From positions 1 to 37,599 of the forward strand of contig JBAZJT010000019.1 in assembly GCA_041651175.1 (NCBI GenBank): DNA of 37,599 nucleotides, in the 5' to 3' direction. A program made the translations under genes and the position numbers. This document shows, piece by piece, positions 14,136-22,074 of the stretch. Position 1 is the stretch's first letter. Every line of letters begins with the position of its first letter. Below the pieces are notes generated by a model, which saw only the letters and a program-made list of their open reading frames with translations, was not told the DNA's origin and ran no database searches. The DNA comes from Elusimicrobiales bacterium. Its GTDB lineage: Bacteria; Elusimicrobiota; Elusimicrobia; Elusimicrobiales; Elusimicrobiaceae.

Positions 14136-15653
14136 ATGCGGACAGCGGTCAGACAGGCCCGTGCGGAAAACAAATTTCAGCAGGCGAACGCAATCGCGCG
14201 GTGGCTGGACAAGCCGCCGTCGTCGTTTACCAAGCGCGACCTGCTCAGGTTCATCGCGGCGCACGGCATTCAGGTGGTCAACTTCCGCTATGTGGGCGGC
14301 GATGGCAGGCTCAAGACGCTGGATTTCGCCGGTGCGGACGCCGCAAATCTGGACCGGCTGTTTTCCTCCGGCGAGAGGGTGGACGGCTCCAGCCTGTTCA
14401 GCCATATAGACGCGTCATCGTCGGACTTATACGTCGTTCCCAGGTTTTCCACTGCCTATGTGAACCCGTTTGCCCCGCTTCCGACGGTGGATATACTCTG
14501 CGCCTATTTCACCAGCGAGGGGGCGCGGCTGCCCAGCTCGCCGGAAAATATACTTTTCAAGGCGCAGGCCGCGCTTAAAAAGGCCTCCGGAATGACGCTG
14601 GAGGCGATGGGCGAGCTTGAGTATTATGTCATCGCGCCGCGCCAGGAGAATTATCCGGTTACGGCGCAGCGCGGCTATCACGAGGGAATGCCCTTTTCCA
14701 AGTGGGAGCAGCTGCGCGTTGAGGCCATGCACGCCATGGCGCAGGCCGGCTGCAGCATCAAATACGCCCACGCCGAGGTGGGCCATATCCGCACCGACGA
14801 GTTGGAAATGTCCCAGCACGAGATAGAATTCCTGCCCGTTGCCGCCGGGGACGCGGCGGACCAGCTTGCCATCGCCAAATCCATGCTGCTGATGGCGGGG
14901 TTCCGGCACGGGGTGAAGGTTACATTCGCGCCGAAAATATCCGCAGGCCACGCCGGCAGCGGGCTGCACATACATTCGCGTCTGGTCAAAGACGGGCGCA
15001 ACATGATGCTGGAGGGCGGCCAGCTTTCCGACACCGCGAAAAAACTTATAGCCGGATACCTGGCGCTGGCGCCTTCGCTGACTGCCTTCGGAAACACGGT
15101 GCCGACGTCGTATCTGCGGCTGGTGCCGCATCAGGAGGCGCCCACCAATATCTGCTGGGGCGACAGGAACCGTTCTGTGCTGGTCCGCGTTCCGCTGGGC
15201 TGGCATAACGTCGGCGACATGGTCTCGCAGGTAAATCCGCAGGACGGCGCGGTAAAGCCCGCGGGCGGCTCCGGCCAGACGGTGGAATTCCGCTGCGCGG
15301 ACGGCTCGGCCAACATTCACCTGCTTATAGCCGGCCTTGCCGCCGCCGCGCGGCGCGGGCTGGAAATGCCGGACGCGCTGGAAACCGCGAAAAAACTTTA
15401 TGTTGATGTGAATGTGTTCCGGGATAAAAACATACAGAAACGGCTGCCTCAACTGCCGGCGTCATGTTTTGAATCGGCCCGCAAGCTGGAAGAGGACAGG
15501 GCCGCCTACGAGGCGGACGGCGTCTTCTCGCCCGTGGTGATAGACGGCATGGTCAGCCGCCTGAGAAATTACAACGATGCGGATTTGAGCCACAGGCTGT
15601 TCGGCAAGGAAGAGGAAATCGCCAAACTGGTCAACGATTACCTGTACTGCTGA
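14136..15653 (+). CDS. Glutamine synthetase family protein
   Basis: ATP-dependent glutamate-ammonia ligase family, cytoplasmic, 505 residues. AAGGAGG five bases before the ATG sets the start. Seen: an extended N-terminus, the beta-grasp element GSSLFSHI..SDLYVVP (85-102), metal ligands in MGELEYY (158-164), EVG (214-216) and EIEF (229-232), the ATP/glutamate loop GSGLHIH (274-280), LRLVPHQEAP, NRS (345-347) and EFRCADGSAN (384-393). All main active-site segments are present, so it is probably active. No adenylylation-type Tyr motif (NLYDLP) is obvious. It is longer than typical GSI (about 440-475) because of N-terminal and internal extensions. A related gamma-glutamyl ligase activity cannot be excluded. 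It stands alone. Confidence 0.85.
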   Translation: MRTAVRQARAENKFQQANAIARWLDKPPSSFTKRDLLRFIAAHGIQVVNFRYVGGDGRLKTLDFAGADAANLDRLFSSGERVDGSSLFSHIDASSSDLYVVPRFSTAYVNPFAPLPTVDILCAYFTSEGARLPSSPENILFKAQAALKKASGMTLEAMGELEYYVIAPRQENYPVTAQRGYHEGMPFSKWEQLRVEAMHAMAQAGCSIKYAHAEVGHIRTDELEMSQHEIEFLPVAAGDAADQLAIAKSMLLMAGFRHGVKVTFAPKISAGHAGSGLHIHSRLVKDGRNMMLEGGQLSDTAKKLIAGYLALAPSLTAFGNTVPTSYLRLVPHQEAPTNICWGDRNRSVLVRVPLGWHNVGDMVSQVNPQDGAVKPAGGSGQTVEFRCADGSANIHLLIAGLAAAARRGLEMPDALETAKKLYVDVNVFRDKNIQKRLPQLPASCFESARKLEEDRAAYEADGVFSPVVIDGMVSRLRNYNDADLSHRLFGKEEEIAKLVNDYLYC

Positions 15654-15667
15654 CAGCAGGAGGATTC

Positions 15668-15710
15668 GCTGCGCAGTCCGCGGTGCCGCGCAGCCGTTTT
15701 CCAGAAAACG
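15668..15710. other. Two small hairpins after the glutamine synthetase gene
   Basis: GCTGCGC and GCGCAGC (15668-15694) pair, then CGTTTT-CCAG-AAAACG (15695-15710). Neither is followed by a clear T run, so they are at best a weak terminator. Confidence 0.35.
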
Positions 15711-15767
15711 CGGCAAATCCCGCGCGCGGACGGGGCCGTAAACTGCGGAAAATCCCGTATAGAATTT

Positions 15768-15929
15768 AAACTGAAAGTTTCAGTTGGCCGCGGGATTCGG
15801 CGAAAAATCGCTTCATACTGCCTTCACAAAATTATCCTTTCGCGCAGTGAGGCGCGCGCGGATAATTTTGTTCGGCATTATTTTGCGCTTTTTCGCCTCG
15901 GTCCTCGCGCTAACTGAAACTTTCAGGTT
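15768..15929. repeat. 162-bp near-palindromic element (MITE-like)
   Basis: Two 70-base arms (15768-15837 and 15860-15929) are inverted copies with no gaps and roughly three quarters identity. They share CTGAAAGTTTCAGTT at the outside, GGCGAAAAA in the middle and ACAAAATTATCC at the inside, around a 22-base GC-rich loop. The outer word is itself palindromic. It has no coding capacity. Either a miniature transposable element or a long hairpin transcript would fit. The region 15654-16065 has no gene. Confidence 0.75.
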
Positions 15930-15930
15930 A

Positions 15931-15966
15931 ACCCTGCGCGCGCAAACCCCCGGACGCACGCGCAGG
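15931..15966. repeat. Hairpin with exact nine-base arms
   Basis: CCCTGCGCG and CGCGCAGGG bound this segment directly after the 162-bp palindrome. There is no T run on either side, so it is not a clear terminator. Confidence 0.5.
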
Positions 15967-15989
15967 GACATGCGGTCCCAATTCCATCC

Positions 15990-16018
15990 GGCACGACAGG
16001 CTGAAAGCCTGTCGCGCC
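15990..16018. repeat. REP-like hairpin
   Basis: GGC-a-CGACAGGCT-GAA-AGCCTGTCG-c-GCC is a nearly perfect stem with a three-base loop. Short hairpins of this kind are often dispersed in bacterial intergenic regions. No second copy was seen in this window. Confidence 0.5.
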
Positions 16019-16065
16019 AGCCTATGTATATGAAGTTTTGGCGGGCGCGGTTTCGGGCGCGCCGT

Positions 16066-17055
16066 TCATTCTGGCAGTGTTACAGTGAATTCCCCGTCGT
16101 TGACCGATACGGTGCCAACTCCCGCCTTCATGGAGCGCACCACCGCGCTGCCGTGTTTTTTATCGCGGGAAAGGGTTTGGGTTTTGAGGTTGATGAACGC
16201 TATGCCCTCGCCGTTGGTCCCTATAATCAGGTAATCGCCATGGCGCACAAGCACGGTGGGCCAGCAGTATACATCCTTGGGATAGTAAAGCGGCTGGAAT
16301 TCCTTTTTAACGGAGTCGTAGGCCGTTACGCCGGACTTGAACCATGCCGTGTATACGATGGTGCCGTCCTTGACCTGCGATTCCACCGTGTAATTCGGCG
16401 CGCCTTTGAACCAGCGCAGCTTGAGTTTTCCCGCAGAGCCGTTGTCGCGCTGCCACAGATACCAGCAGTAGCGCGGGTCGGACGGATTGGCCTCCGCGCC
16501 CGCCGCGTCGGCGTAGCCGTATTCGTACATCAGTTTTGTCAGAAACTCCCTTTCTGCCGCCATCTGCGGCAGTTTCCAGTTGGAGGTGAAGGTGGCGGAG
16601 GAAAGCTCCGTCTCGTTGCCGGAGCGGTGAATGTTTGCTGCCACCGCGGCGCATTTGTCCGGGTTGAAGGCGTATAGCACCGTGTCGGTGGCGTTTGTCC
16701 CGCCGGAGATGGCGGAAACGAAAACGCTTTTCCCTCCGGGCACTGAAAACACGCCCATTTCGTCGGGGCGGTTGAATTCGGCGTAAAAATCGGCGTCCGC
16801 CTGCGAGGCCGGGCCGGCGGAGCAGCCCCCGCCGCCGATCATAAAGCTCCAGCCACCGGAGCCTTCGTGGAATTCCACCGTTCTGGCGGCTTTGCCCTCG
16901 CCCGCCTTTACGGATGGGTTTCCGGAGTCCGGCATCTTTATAAGGGATATCGCGCTTTTCGCGCCGGAGGCGCGGCTGGTTTTAGCGGATTCGGCGCAAC
17001 GCGCCGGGGCCGCGCATACAAGTATCGCTAATGTCAGGTGCGTGATGTTTTTCAT
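16066..17055 (-). CDS. Secreted protein, possibly beta-propeller-like, unknown function
   Basis: A 329-residue protein. The start at 17055 has GGAGG upstream and yields a signal peptide (MKNITHLTLAILVCAAPARCA). The mature region begins with a disordered stretch, then short beta-rich segments such as MGVFSVPGGKSVFVSAISGG, YPKDVYCWPTVLVRHGDYLIIGTNGEGIAFINLKTQ and a final VNDGEFTVTLPE. This suggests quinoprotein- or WD-like blades without a recognisable family. It contains a Cys-Gly pair in GGGGCSAG. It is transcribed divergently from a CsgG-like gene with abutting -35 boxes, so the two are probably co-regulated and may act together at the cell surface. Confidence 0.65.
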   Translation of the reverse strand: MKNITHLTLAILVCAAPARCAESAKTSRASGAKSAISLIKMPDSGNPSVKAGEGKAARTVEFHEGSGGWSFMIGGGGCSAGPASQADADFYAEFNRPDEMGVFSVPGGKSVFVSAISGGTNATDTVLYAFNPDKCAAVAANIHRSGNETELSSATFTSNWKLPQMAAEREFLTKLMYEYGYADAAGAEANPSDPRYCWYLWQRDNGSAGKLKLRWFKGAPNYTVESQVKDGTIVYTAWFKSGVTAYDSVKKEFQPLYYPKDVYCWPTVLVRHGDYLIIGTNGEGIAFINLKTQTLSRDKKHGSAVVRSMKAGVGTVSVNDGEFTVTLPE

Positions 17056-17097
17056 GCCTGCCTCCAGAAAATATTCTGCCGGAAAAACGGCTACCAA

Positions 17098-17126
17098 AGT
17101 ATAGCGCAAAGGCCTCTTGATGTCAA
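17098..17126 (-). promoter_or_regulatory. Promoter for the secreted protein at 16066-17055
   Basis: On the minus strand a consensus -35 TTGACA (17121-17126), a 17-base spacer and -10 TATACT (17098-17103). The expected transcript start leaves a leader of about 35 bases containing the GGAGG site. Confidence 0.85.
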
Positions 17127-17156
17127 TTGACTGCGCAGCCGGCCAACAACTATAAT
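17127..17156 (+). promoter_or_regulatory. Promoter for the CsgG-like gene at 17210
   Basis: -35 TTGACT (17127-17132), an 18-base spacer and a perfect -10 TATAAT (17151-17156). Its -35 box touches the -35 box of the opposite promoter, forming TGTCAATTGACT. Confidence 0.85.
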
Positions 17157-17209
17157 ACTGGCGGTCCGTGCCGTTTGACGGCGCGCTGAAACCAAAGGGA
17201 GAGGGGTTT

Positions 17210-18370
17210 ATGAAAAAAATACAGGTCTGCTGCGCGGCGGCTGCATTGCTGCTGTCGTGCGTGTTTCCCTCCTTTGCCGGAGAAGCCGGCATAAGGCTTA
17301 CCAAAATGTCCAAGGCTTTCGCGAAAAGCGCGACTGCGGCGGGGCTCAACAATCCCTCGCTGGCGATATTGCCCTATTCCGCGGACAGGAAACTTTCTGC
17401 CCGCCATGTGGACGAGGCTTGCACCCAGCTGGTGATAACGCGGTTCATGAGCGACGGCTCCTTCAAGGTGCTGGACCGCAGCCAGACCGGAGGCGGTGCC
17501 TCGGAACTGGACACCCAGTCCGCTGCCAGGATGGGCAAGCAGGCCGGCGCGAAGCTTGCGCTGTTCGGGAGCGTAACCAGACTGGGCAGCCAGTATCATC
17601 TCAGCACCACCCTGGTGAACGCGGATTCCGGCGAGGTGGTGGACTCCGACGTGACTGAAATCCCTGTTCCGGTGCTGGAGGAGGACGCCTCGCGCTATAT
17701 AGTAGCCGAGGCCGACGACCAGACCGTGGGCCTCTACCTCACCTTCGCGGGCGGGCCGCTGAAAGTGGCAAACACTCCGCCCTCAACCTTCAGCAGCACA
17801 ACGATTTTCCCGGCCAATCCGAAATCCTCGCTTATGGCCGCCGGCGTGGGCGCGCGTTATTTCCCCTGGGCGAACTGGATGTTTGACCTGACCGCCTTCC
17901 TGCATGCGGAGTTCACGCCGGATGCGATGCTCTACAGCATGAATCCTCCCCCCCAGGGCGGGCAGCGCGTGCAAGAGGCCTCCATACGCAGCGACGGCCC
18001 CATGGCCCGGCTGACGCTTAACCGCGTGGTTCATTTGTTCGGGCCTTTCCGCGCCATCGTCGGCGCCGGCGCTCTTGTGATGAGCATGAAGCAGCAGGAC
18101 AACGGCAACCATAATTCCATCTACAACGGCAACATTACGGTATATCCCGGCAACAACGACAAAAGCGACTATTTCACCCCCACCGCCCGGCTGGGGCTGG
18201 AATGGAAGGTGCAGAAGCGGCTGGGGCTTTCGGTGTTCGGCAATTACAACTTCAAGAAACTGGAGTACACCGACACGATACAAATCAACGGACCCCAGCA
18301 GCAGATGGTGGTGCGGCGAATGGAGTATCCGCAGGTTTTCGCGGACGCCGCGCTGTCGCTGTATTTTTAA
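17210..18370 (+). CDS. Outer-membrane protein: CsgG-like domain plus beta-barrel
   Basis: A 386-residue protein. The start at 17210 follows GGGAGAGGGG and gives a signal peptide (residues 1-24, ..VFPSFAG). Residues about 45-165 resemble the CsgG/FlgO-type domain: SLAILPYSADRKLSARHVDEA, FKVLDRSQ, GKQAGAKLALFGSVTRLG and a YHLSTTLVNADSGEVVDSD strand pair. Residues about 200-386 are amphipathic strands ending LSLYF, with the terminal Phe typical of outer-membrane barrels. The domain pair suggests an anchored periplasmic assembly or nucleotide-like binding module. The exact role is unknown. A strong terminator follows. The N-terminus also contains LLSC, a poor lipobox. Confidence 0.7.
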   Translation: MKKIQVCCAAAALLLSCVFPSFAGEAGIRLTKMSKAFAKSATAAGLNNPSLAILPYSADRKLSARHVDEACTQLVITRFMSDGSFKVLDRSQTGGGASELDTQSAARMGKQAGAKLALFGSVTRLGSQYHLSTTLVNADSGEVVDSDVTEIPVPVLEEDASRYIVAEADDQTVGLYLTFAGGPLKVANTPPSTFSSTTIFPANPKSSLMAAGVGARYFPWANWMFDLTAFLHAEFTPDAMLYSMNPPPQGGQRVQEASIRSDGPMARLTLNRVVHLFGPFRAIVGAGALVMSMKQQDNGNHNSIYNGNITVYPGNNDKSDYFTPTARLGLEWKVQKRLGLSVFGNYNFKKLEYTDTIQINGPQQQMVVRRMEYPQVFADAALSLYF

Positions 18371-18383
18371 AAGGAAGCATGCG

Positions 18384-18422
18384 AAAAACCGCCCCGCTGC
18401 CGACGGCAGCGGGGCGGTTTTT
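18384..18422 (+). terminator. Strong intrinsic terminator of the CsgG-like gene
   Basis: A perfect 18-base-pair stem, including the flanking A5/T5, with a GAC loop, 13 bases after the stop codon. It works in both directions by sequence. Confidence 0.92.
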
Positions 18423-18542
18423 GCTGGTCGTTGAATCTGGCTGTCTTGTGCAGACAGAAACAACCGTTCCCGTTGTACAGCGGAATTCATCGGCGGCTGG
18501 CGGGGCATTCCTGCGCAGGATTCTCCTTAGAGTCTGCTGAAA

Positions 18543-18561
18543 ACCCCCTTTCGGGGTCTTT
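18543..18561 (+). terminator. Second small terminator-like hairpin before the Ehr operon
   Basis: ACCCC and GGGGT with a short loop, followed by CTTTT. It may insulate the downstream operon from read-through. The rest of 18371-18656 holds no gene. No convincing promoter box pair was found for the operon itself. Confidence 0.45.
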
Positions 18562-18656
18562 TGGCCGCTCTTGCCTTTGCAGCTTCGCGGCTTTCTCCCC
18601 ACAACTGCGGGAAATGGGATAATGCCGCGGGAAAATGCTATGATGCTTATACCGCC

Positions 18657-20564
18657 ATGAATTTGTTTCTGTCATCACTGGTGCTGCTTGCTCTTGCGGG
18701 TGCGGTTTCGCTGTTTTCCCGCACGGTCCGCGTTGCGGCTGCGGCGACGGTCGCGGCCTGCGCGCTGGGACTGGCCGGCATTGTCCCCGCTTTGCGGGGC
18801 AATATCATATCCATATCGCTCCCTTTACACATACCCGGCGGACGGTTTTACCTGGCGGCGGATTCGCTTAGCGCATTGTTCCTGGTCCCGCTTTTCCTGC
18901 TGGGCGGCTGCGCCGCGGTCTACTCGCTCGGCTATATGCAAAAGCGGCGCGGCGCGGCGTTTCTCCTTATGAATCTGCTGACGGCGGCGATGGCGGTGGT
19001 GTTTACCGCGCGCAACGGGATGCTTTTCCTTATAGCATGGGAGTTGATGGCGGTGTTCTCGTTTCTGCTGGTGGTGTGGGATTATGAAGACAGCCAGTCC
19101 CGCCAGGCCGGCTGGATTTATCTGGTAGCCTCGCATCTGGGGACGGCCTGCATAATCGCGCTGTTTGCGCTGGCATGGGGCAAATGCGGCTCTCTGGATT
19201 TTGACGCTTTCCCCCGCGCTTTTGCGCTGCTGCCGTTTGGCGCGGTGGCCGCGCTGACGCTGCTGGGTTTTGGCGCAAAGGCGGGGTTTTTCCCGCTTCA
19301 CGTGTGGCTGCCGAAGGCTCATCCCGCCGCGCCCAGCCATATATCCGCGCTGATGTCGGGAATCATGATAAAAGCCGGGATATACGGCATACTGCGCATG
19401 GCGCTGATGTTTGTGCCCGCGCCGCAATGGTTCGGCTGGGCGCTGGTTTTAATCGGCGCCGCCTCCGGCCTGATGGGGATAGCTTTCGCGCTGGCGCAGC
19501 GCGACGTGAAACAGTGCCTCGCCTATTCCAGCGTGGAGAATATCGGGGTCATAGCGCTTGGCCTGGGGCTGGGGTTTGTCGGAGTTTCCGCCGGGCGGAA
19601 GGACATCGCGTTTTTCGGATTCTCGGGCGGCATGCTGCATGTGATAAACCATGCGCTGCTCAAAGGCCTGTTGTTTATGGGGGCGGGGGCCGTCTACCAC
19701 GGGACGGGAACCCGCGATATGGAAAAATTGGGCGGGCTGCGGCGCGCCATGCCGGTTACGGCGGCCTGTTTCATGGCGGGCTCCGCCGGGATAGCCGCAT
19801 TCCCGCCGCTTAACGGTTTTGTCGGCGAGTTGATGATTTATATGTCCGCCTTCAAGGCGTTGTCCGTGGCGGACGCGGCTCTGGCCGGGCTTGCCGCGCT
19901 GACGGCGCTTGCGCTGACCGGCGGGCTGGCAGCGGTCTGTTTTGCCCGGATGTTGGGCGTTATTTTTCTGGGCCAGCCGCGCAGCGCGCCGGAGAAGGCT
20001 TTTCATGAAGCCCCCCGGACCATGCTTGCGCCGATGATTGTGTTGGCCGCGCTGTGCGCTGTCATAGGAATCTGCCCGGTCCTTGTGCTGCCCGCCGTTT
20101 TTCCGGCGGCGGCGATGTTCTGCGGCGCGTATTTCGGGGCGGATGCCGTGATAGCGGGCGCGGGCATAGCGGGCTGCCTGCTCGGCATTCTGGCGGCGGC
20201 GTTGTGGATTTTCAGAAATTCGCTGCTTGACGGCAGGACTGTGTCCTCCGCGCCCACATGGGGCTGCGGCTACTCCGCGCCGAATGCCAGGATGCAGTAC
20301 ACGGCCTCTGCCTTCGCGCAGCCGGTGCTGTCTATGTTTGCGCTGGCCCCGCATGCCGAGCCGGCAAAGGAATTATTCCCCAAAACCGCATCCTTCCACA
20401 GCCGCAACCGCGACCTGGCCAAGGCCAGAATCTACAATCCGCTTTTCGGGCTGGTGGAGGATAAATTGTCCGTCCTGCGCGTCATACAGGGCGGCAGCAT
20501 TCACGCTTATATTCTGTATCTGGCCGTTGCGCTGGTGGCTTTGCTGATATGGGCTTTGATATAA
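18657..20564 (+). CDS. Ehr/Hyf-type complex, antiporter-like subunit (HyfB-like)
   Basis: A large membrane subunit homologous to NuoL, MrpA and HyfB, 635 residues, with about 14-16 membrane helices. The ion-pumping residues of the family are present: Glu129 in LIAWELMAVFSF, Lys208 in GFGAKAGFFPLHVWLP and Lys239 in SGIMIKAGIYG. The start at 18657 begins the first helix; the in-frame upstream ATG at 18561 would add a hydrophilic stretch and there is no Shine-Dalgarno site. The gene overlaps the next by 16 bases and is the first of six. It should move protons or sodium ions in response to redox chemistry in the soluble arm. Confidence 0.9.
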   Translation: MNLFLSSLVLLALAGAVSLFSRTVRVAAAATVAACALGLAGIVPALRGNIISISLPLHIPGGRFYLAADSLSALFLVPLFLLGGCAAVYSLGYMQKRRGAAFLLMNLLTAAMAVVFTARNGMLFLIAWELMAVFSFLLVVWDYEDSQSRQAGWIYLVASHLGTACIIALFALAWGKCGSLDFDAFPRAFALLPFGAVAALTLLGFGAKAGFFPLHVWLPKAHPAAPSHISALMSGIMIKAGIYGILRMALMFVPAPQWFGWALVLIGAASGLMGIAFALAQRDVKQCLAYSSVENIGVIALGLGLGFVGVSAGRKDIAFFGFSGGMLHVINHALLKGLLFMGAGAVYHGTGTRDMEKLGGLRRAMPVTAACFMAGSAGIAAFPPLNGFVGELMIYMSAFKALSVADAALAGLAALTALALTGGLAAVCFARMLGVIFLGQPRSAPEKAFHEAPRTMLAPMIVLAALCAVIGICPVLVLPAVFPAAAMFCGAYFGADAVIAGAGIAGCLLGILAAALWIFRNSLLDGRTVSSAPTWGCGYSAPNARMQYTASAFAQPVLSMFALAPHAEPAKELFPKTASFHSRNRDLAKARIYNPLFGLVEDKLSVLRVIQGGSIHAYILYLAVALVALLIWALI

Positions 20565-21448
20565 ACTCGCTCGCCGATTTCCTTGCCGCGCTTGTGTGCG
20601 CGCCGTTCCTGCTTGGCGTAATCAACAGGGTGAAGGCGTTTTTCGCCGGAAGGCGGGGCCAGCCCGTTTTGCAGCTTTATTACGACCTGGGGAAGCTGCT
20701 GCGCAAGGGCGCGGTTTACAGCTCCGTGTCCGGCCCTGTGTTCCGGGCGGGGCCGGTGATAGGCCTTGCCGCCGTAACCGGCGCGCTGCTTTTCGTGCCG
20801 GCGGGCGGGCACGGCGCGTTGCTGGGTTTTAGCGGGGACATGATATTGTTCGCCTATCTGCTGGGGCTTGCGCGCTTTTTCACGGTATGCGCCGCGCTGG
20901 ACACCGGCTCCAGCTTTGAGGGGATGGGGGCCAGCCGGGAGGCGTTTTTCTCCGCGCTGGCGGAGCCTGCGCTTTTCATGCCGCTGGCCGTGCTGGCGGC
21001 AAAGACGGGCGAAATCTCGCTGGAGGCGGCGTTCCGCTCCTCGTCCATGGTGGCGGGGACGCCGCTGCTGCTTGTGGCGGCGGCATTGTATCTGGTTTTC
21101 CTGGCGGAAAACTGCCGCATCCCGCTGGACGACCCCAACACGCATCTTGAGCTTACGATGATTCACGAGGTCATGGCGCTGGACCACAGCGGCCCGGATT
21201 TCGCGCTCATCTCCTACGGCGCGGCGCTCAAGATGTGGCTGCTGGGCGCGATACTCGCGCGGCTGGCGTTTCCGTTCGGCGGGATGGGATGGGCGGCCAA
21301 CGCCGCGCTGTTTTTATCGGCCATGCTGGCGCTGGCGGTTATAACCGGCACAGTGGAATCCTGCATGGCCCGGCTTAAGATGACGCGCGCCCCGGCGATG
21401 CTTTTGTCGGCGCTGGCGCTGGGCTTTGCGGCTTTTCTGGTGGCTTGA
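20549..21448 (+). CDS. Ehr/Hyf-type complex, NuoH/HyfC-like membrane subunit
   Basis: A 299-residue polytopic protein homologous to NuoH, HycD and HyfC, the subunit that joins the soluble arm to the membrane arm. Family landmarks: RRGQPVLQLYYDLGKLLRKGA near 33-53, EGMGASREAFFSALAEP near 125-141, and the cytoplasmic loop AENCRIPLDDPNTHLELTMIHE near 189-210, whose acidic residues form the ion path in complex I. Its stop overlaps the next start (TGATG). Confidence 0.9.
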   Translation: MGFDINSLADFLAALVCAPFLLGVINRVKAFFAGRRGQPVLQLYYDLGKLLRKGAVYSSVSGPVFRAGPVIGLAAVTGALLFVPAGGHGALLGFSGDMILFAYLLGLARFFTVCAALDTGSSFEGMGASREAFFSALAEPALFMPLAVLAAKTGEISLEAAFRSSSMVAGTPLLLVAAALYLVFLAENCRIPLDDPNTHLELTMIHEVMALDHSGPDFALISYGAALKMWLLGAILARLAFPFGGMGWAANAALFLSAMLALAVITGTVESCMARLKMTRAPAMLLSALALGFAAFLVA

Positions 21449-22074
21449 TGGACTTTCTTATAGTCTCGCTGATGCTTTCCTCCGTCGCGCTGTGCGCGAC
21501 GGGGCGCATACGCTCGCTGGTGCGCATAGCGGTGTTCCAGGGATTGATACTGGGGCTGCTGGCGGTGTCGCGCCAGTTCACGGCGCAGACGGCGGCGCTG
21601 GCGCTGGCCACGGTGGCGGTGAAGGCGGTCATATTCCCCTATATACTGATGCGCGCCGTGGAAAAGGCCGGCGCGGTGCTGGAGCCGCGGCCTTATGTGG
21701 GCTACAACCCGTCCATAGCGGTATGCATGGCGATGCTGGGAATTTCGGCGTGGATTGCGCGCAAATTCTCGCCGCAGGCGCCGCTTGCGGCGGCGGGCGC
21801 GTTTTTCACGATGTTTGCGGGGCTGTTCGTCATCATCTCGCGCCGGACGGCTTTTTCCCAGGTGATAGGCTACCTTGCGCTGGAGGGCGGGATATACAGC
21901 TTCGGCCTCTCGCTTTCAGGCGATACGCCCGCCGCGGTGGAACTGGGGCTGCTGCTGGACCTGTTTGCGGCGGTGTTTATCATGGGCATAATGGTCTACC
22001 GCATAAGCGACGAGTTTGACCACGCCGACATGGAAAAAATCTCGTTCCTGAAGGATTCCGGCGATTATGATTAG
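21448..22074 (+). CDS. Ehr/Hyf-type complex, HyfE-like membrane subunit
   Basis: A 208-residue membrane protein with about six helices, homologous to HyfE (related to NuoK with extra helices). The start ATG at 21448 overlaps the preceding TGA; a TTG three bases earlier is also in frame. The sequence includes VRIAVFQGLILGLL, KAVIFPYILMRA and LALEGGIYSFGL, the last carrying the conserved Glu of the NuoK-like channel, and a charged C-terminal tail. It overlaps the next gene by eight bases. Confidence 0.85.
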   Translation: MDFLIVSLMLSSVALCATGRIRSLVRIAVFQGLILGLLAVSRQFTAQTAALALATVAVKAVIFPYILMRAVEKAGAVLEPRPYVGYNPSIAVCMAMLGISAWIARKFSPQAPLAAAGAFFTMFAGLFVIISRRTAFSQVIGYLALEGGIYSFGLSLSGDTPAAVELGLLLDLFAAVFIMGIMVYRISDEFDHADMEKISFLKDSGDYD

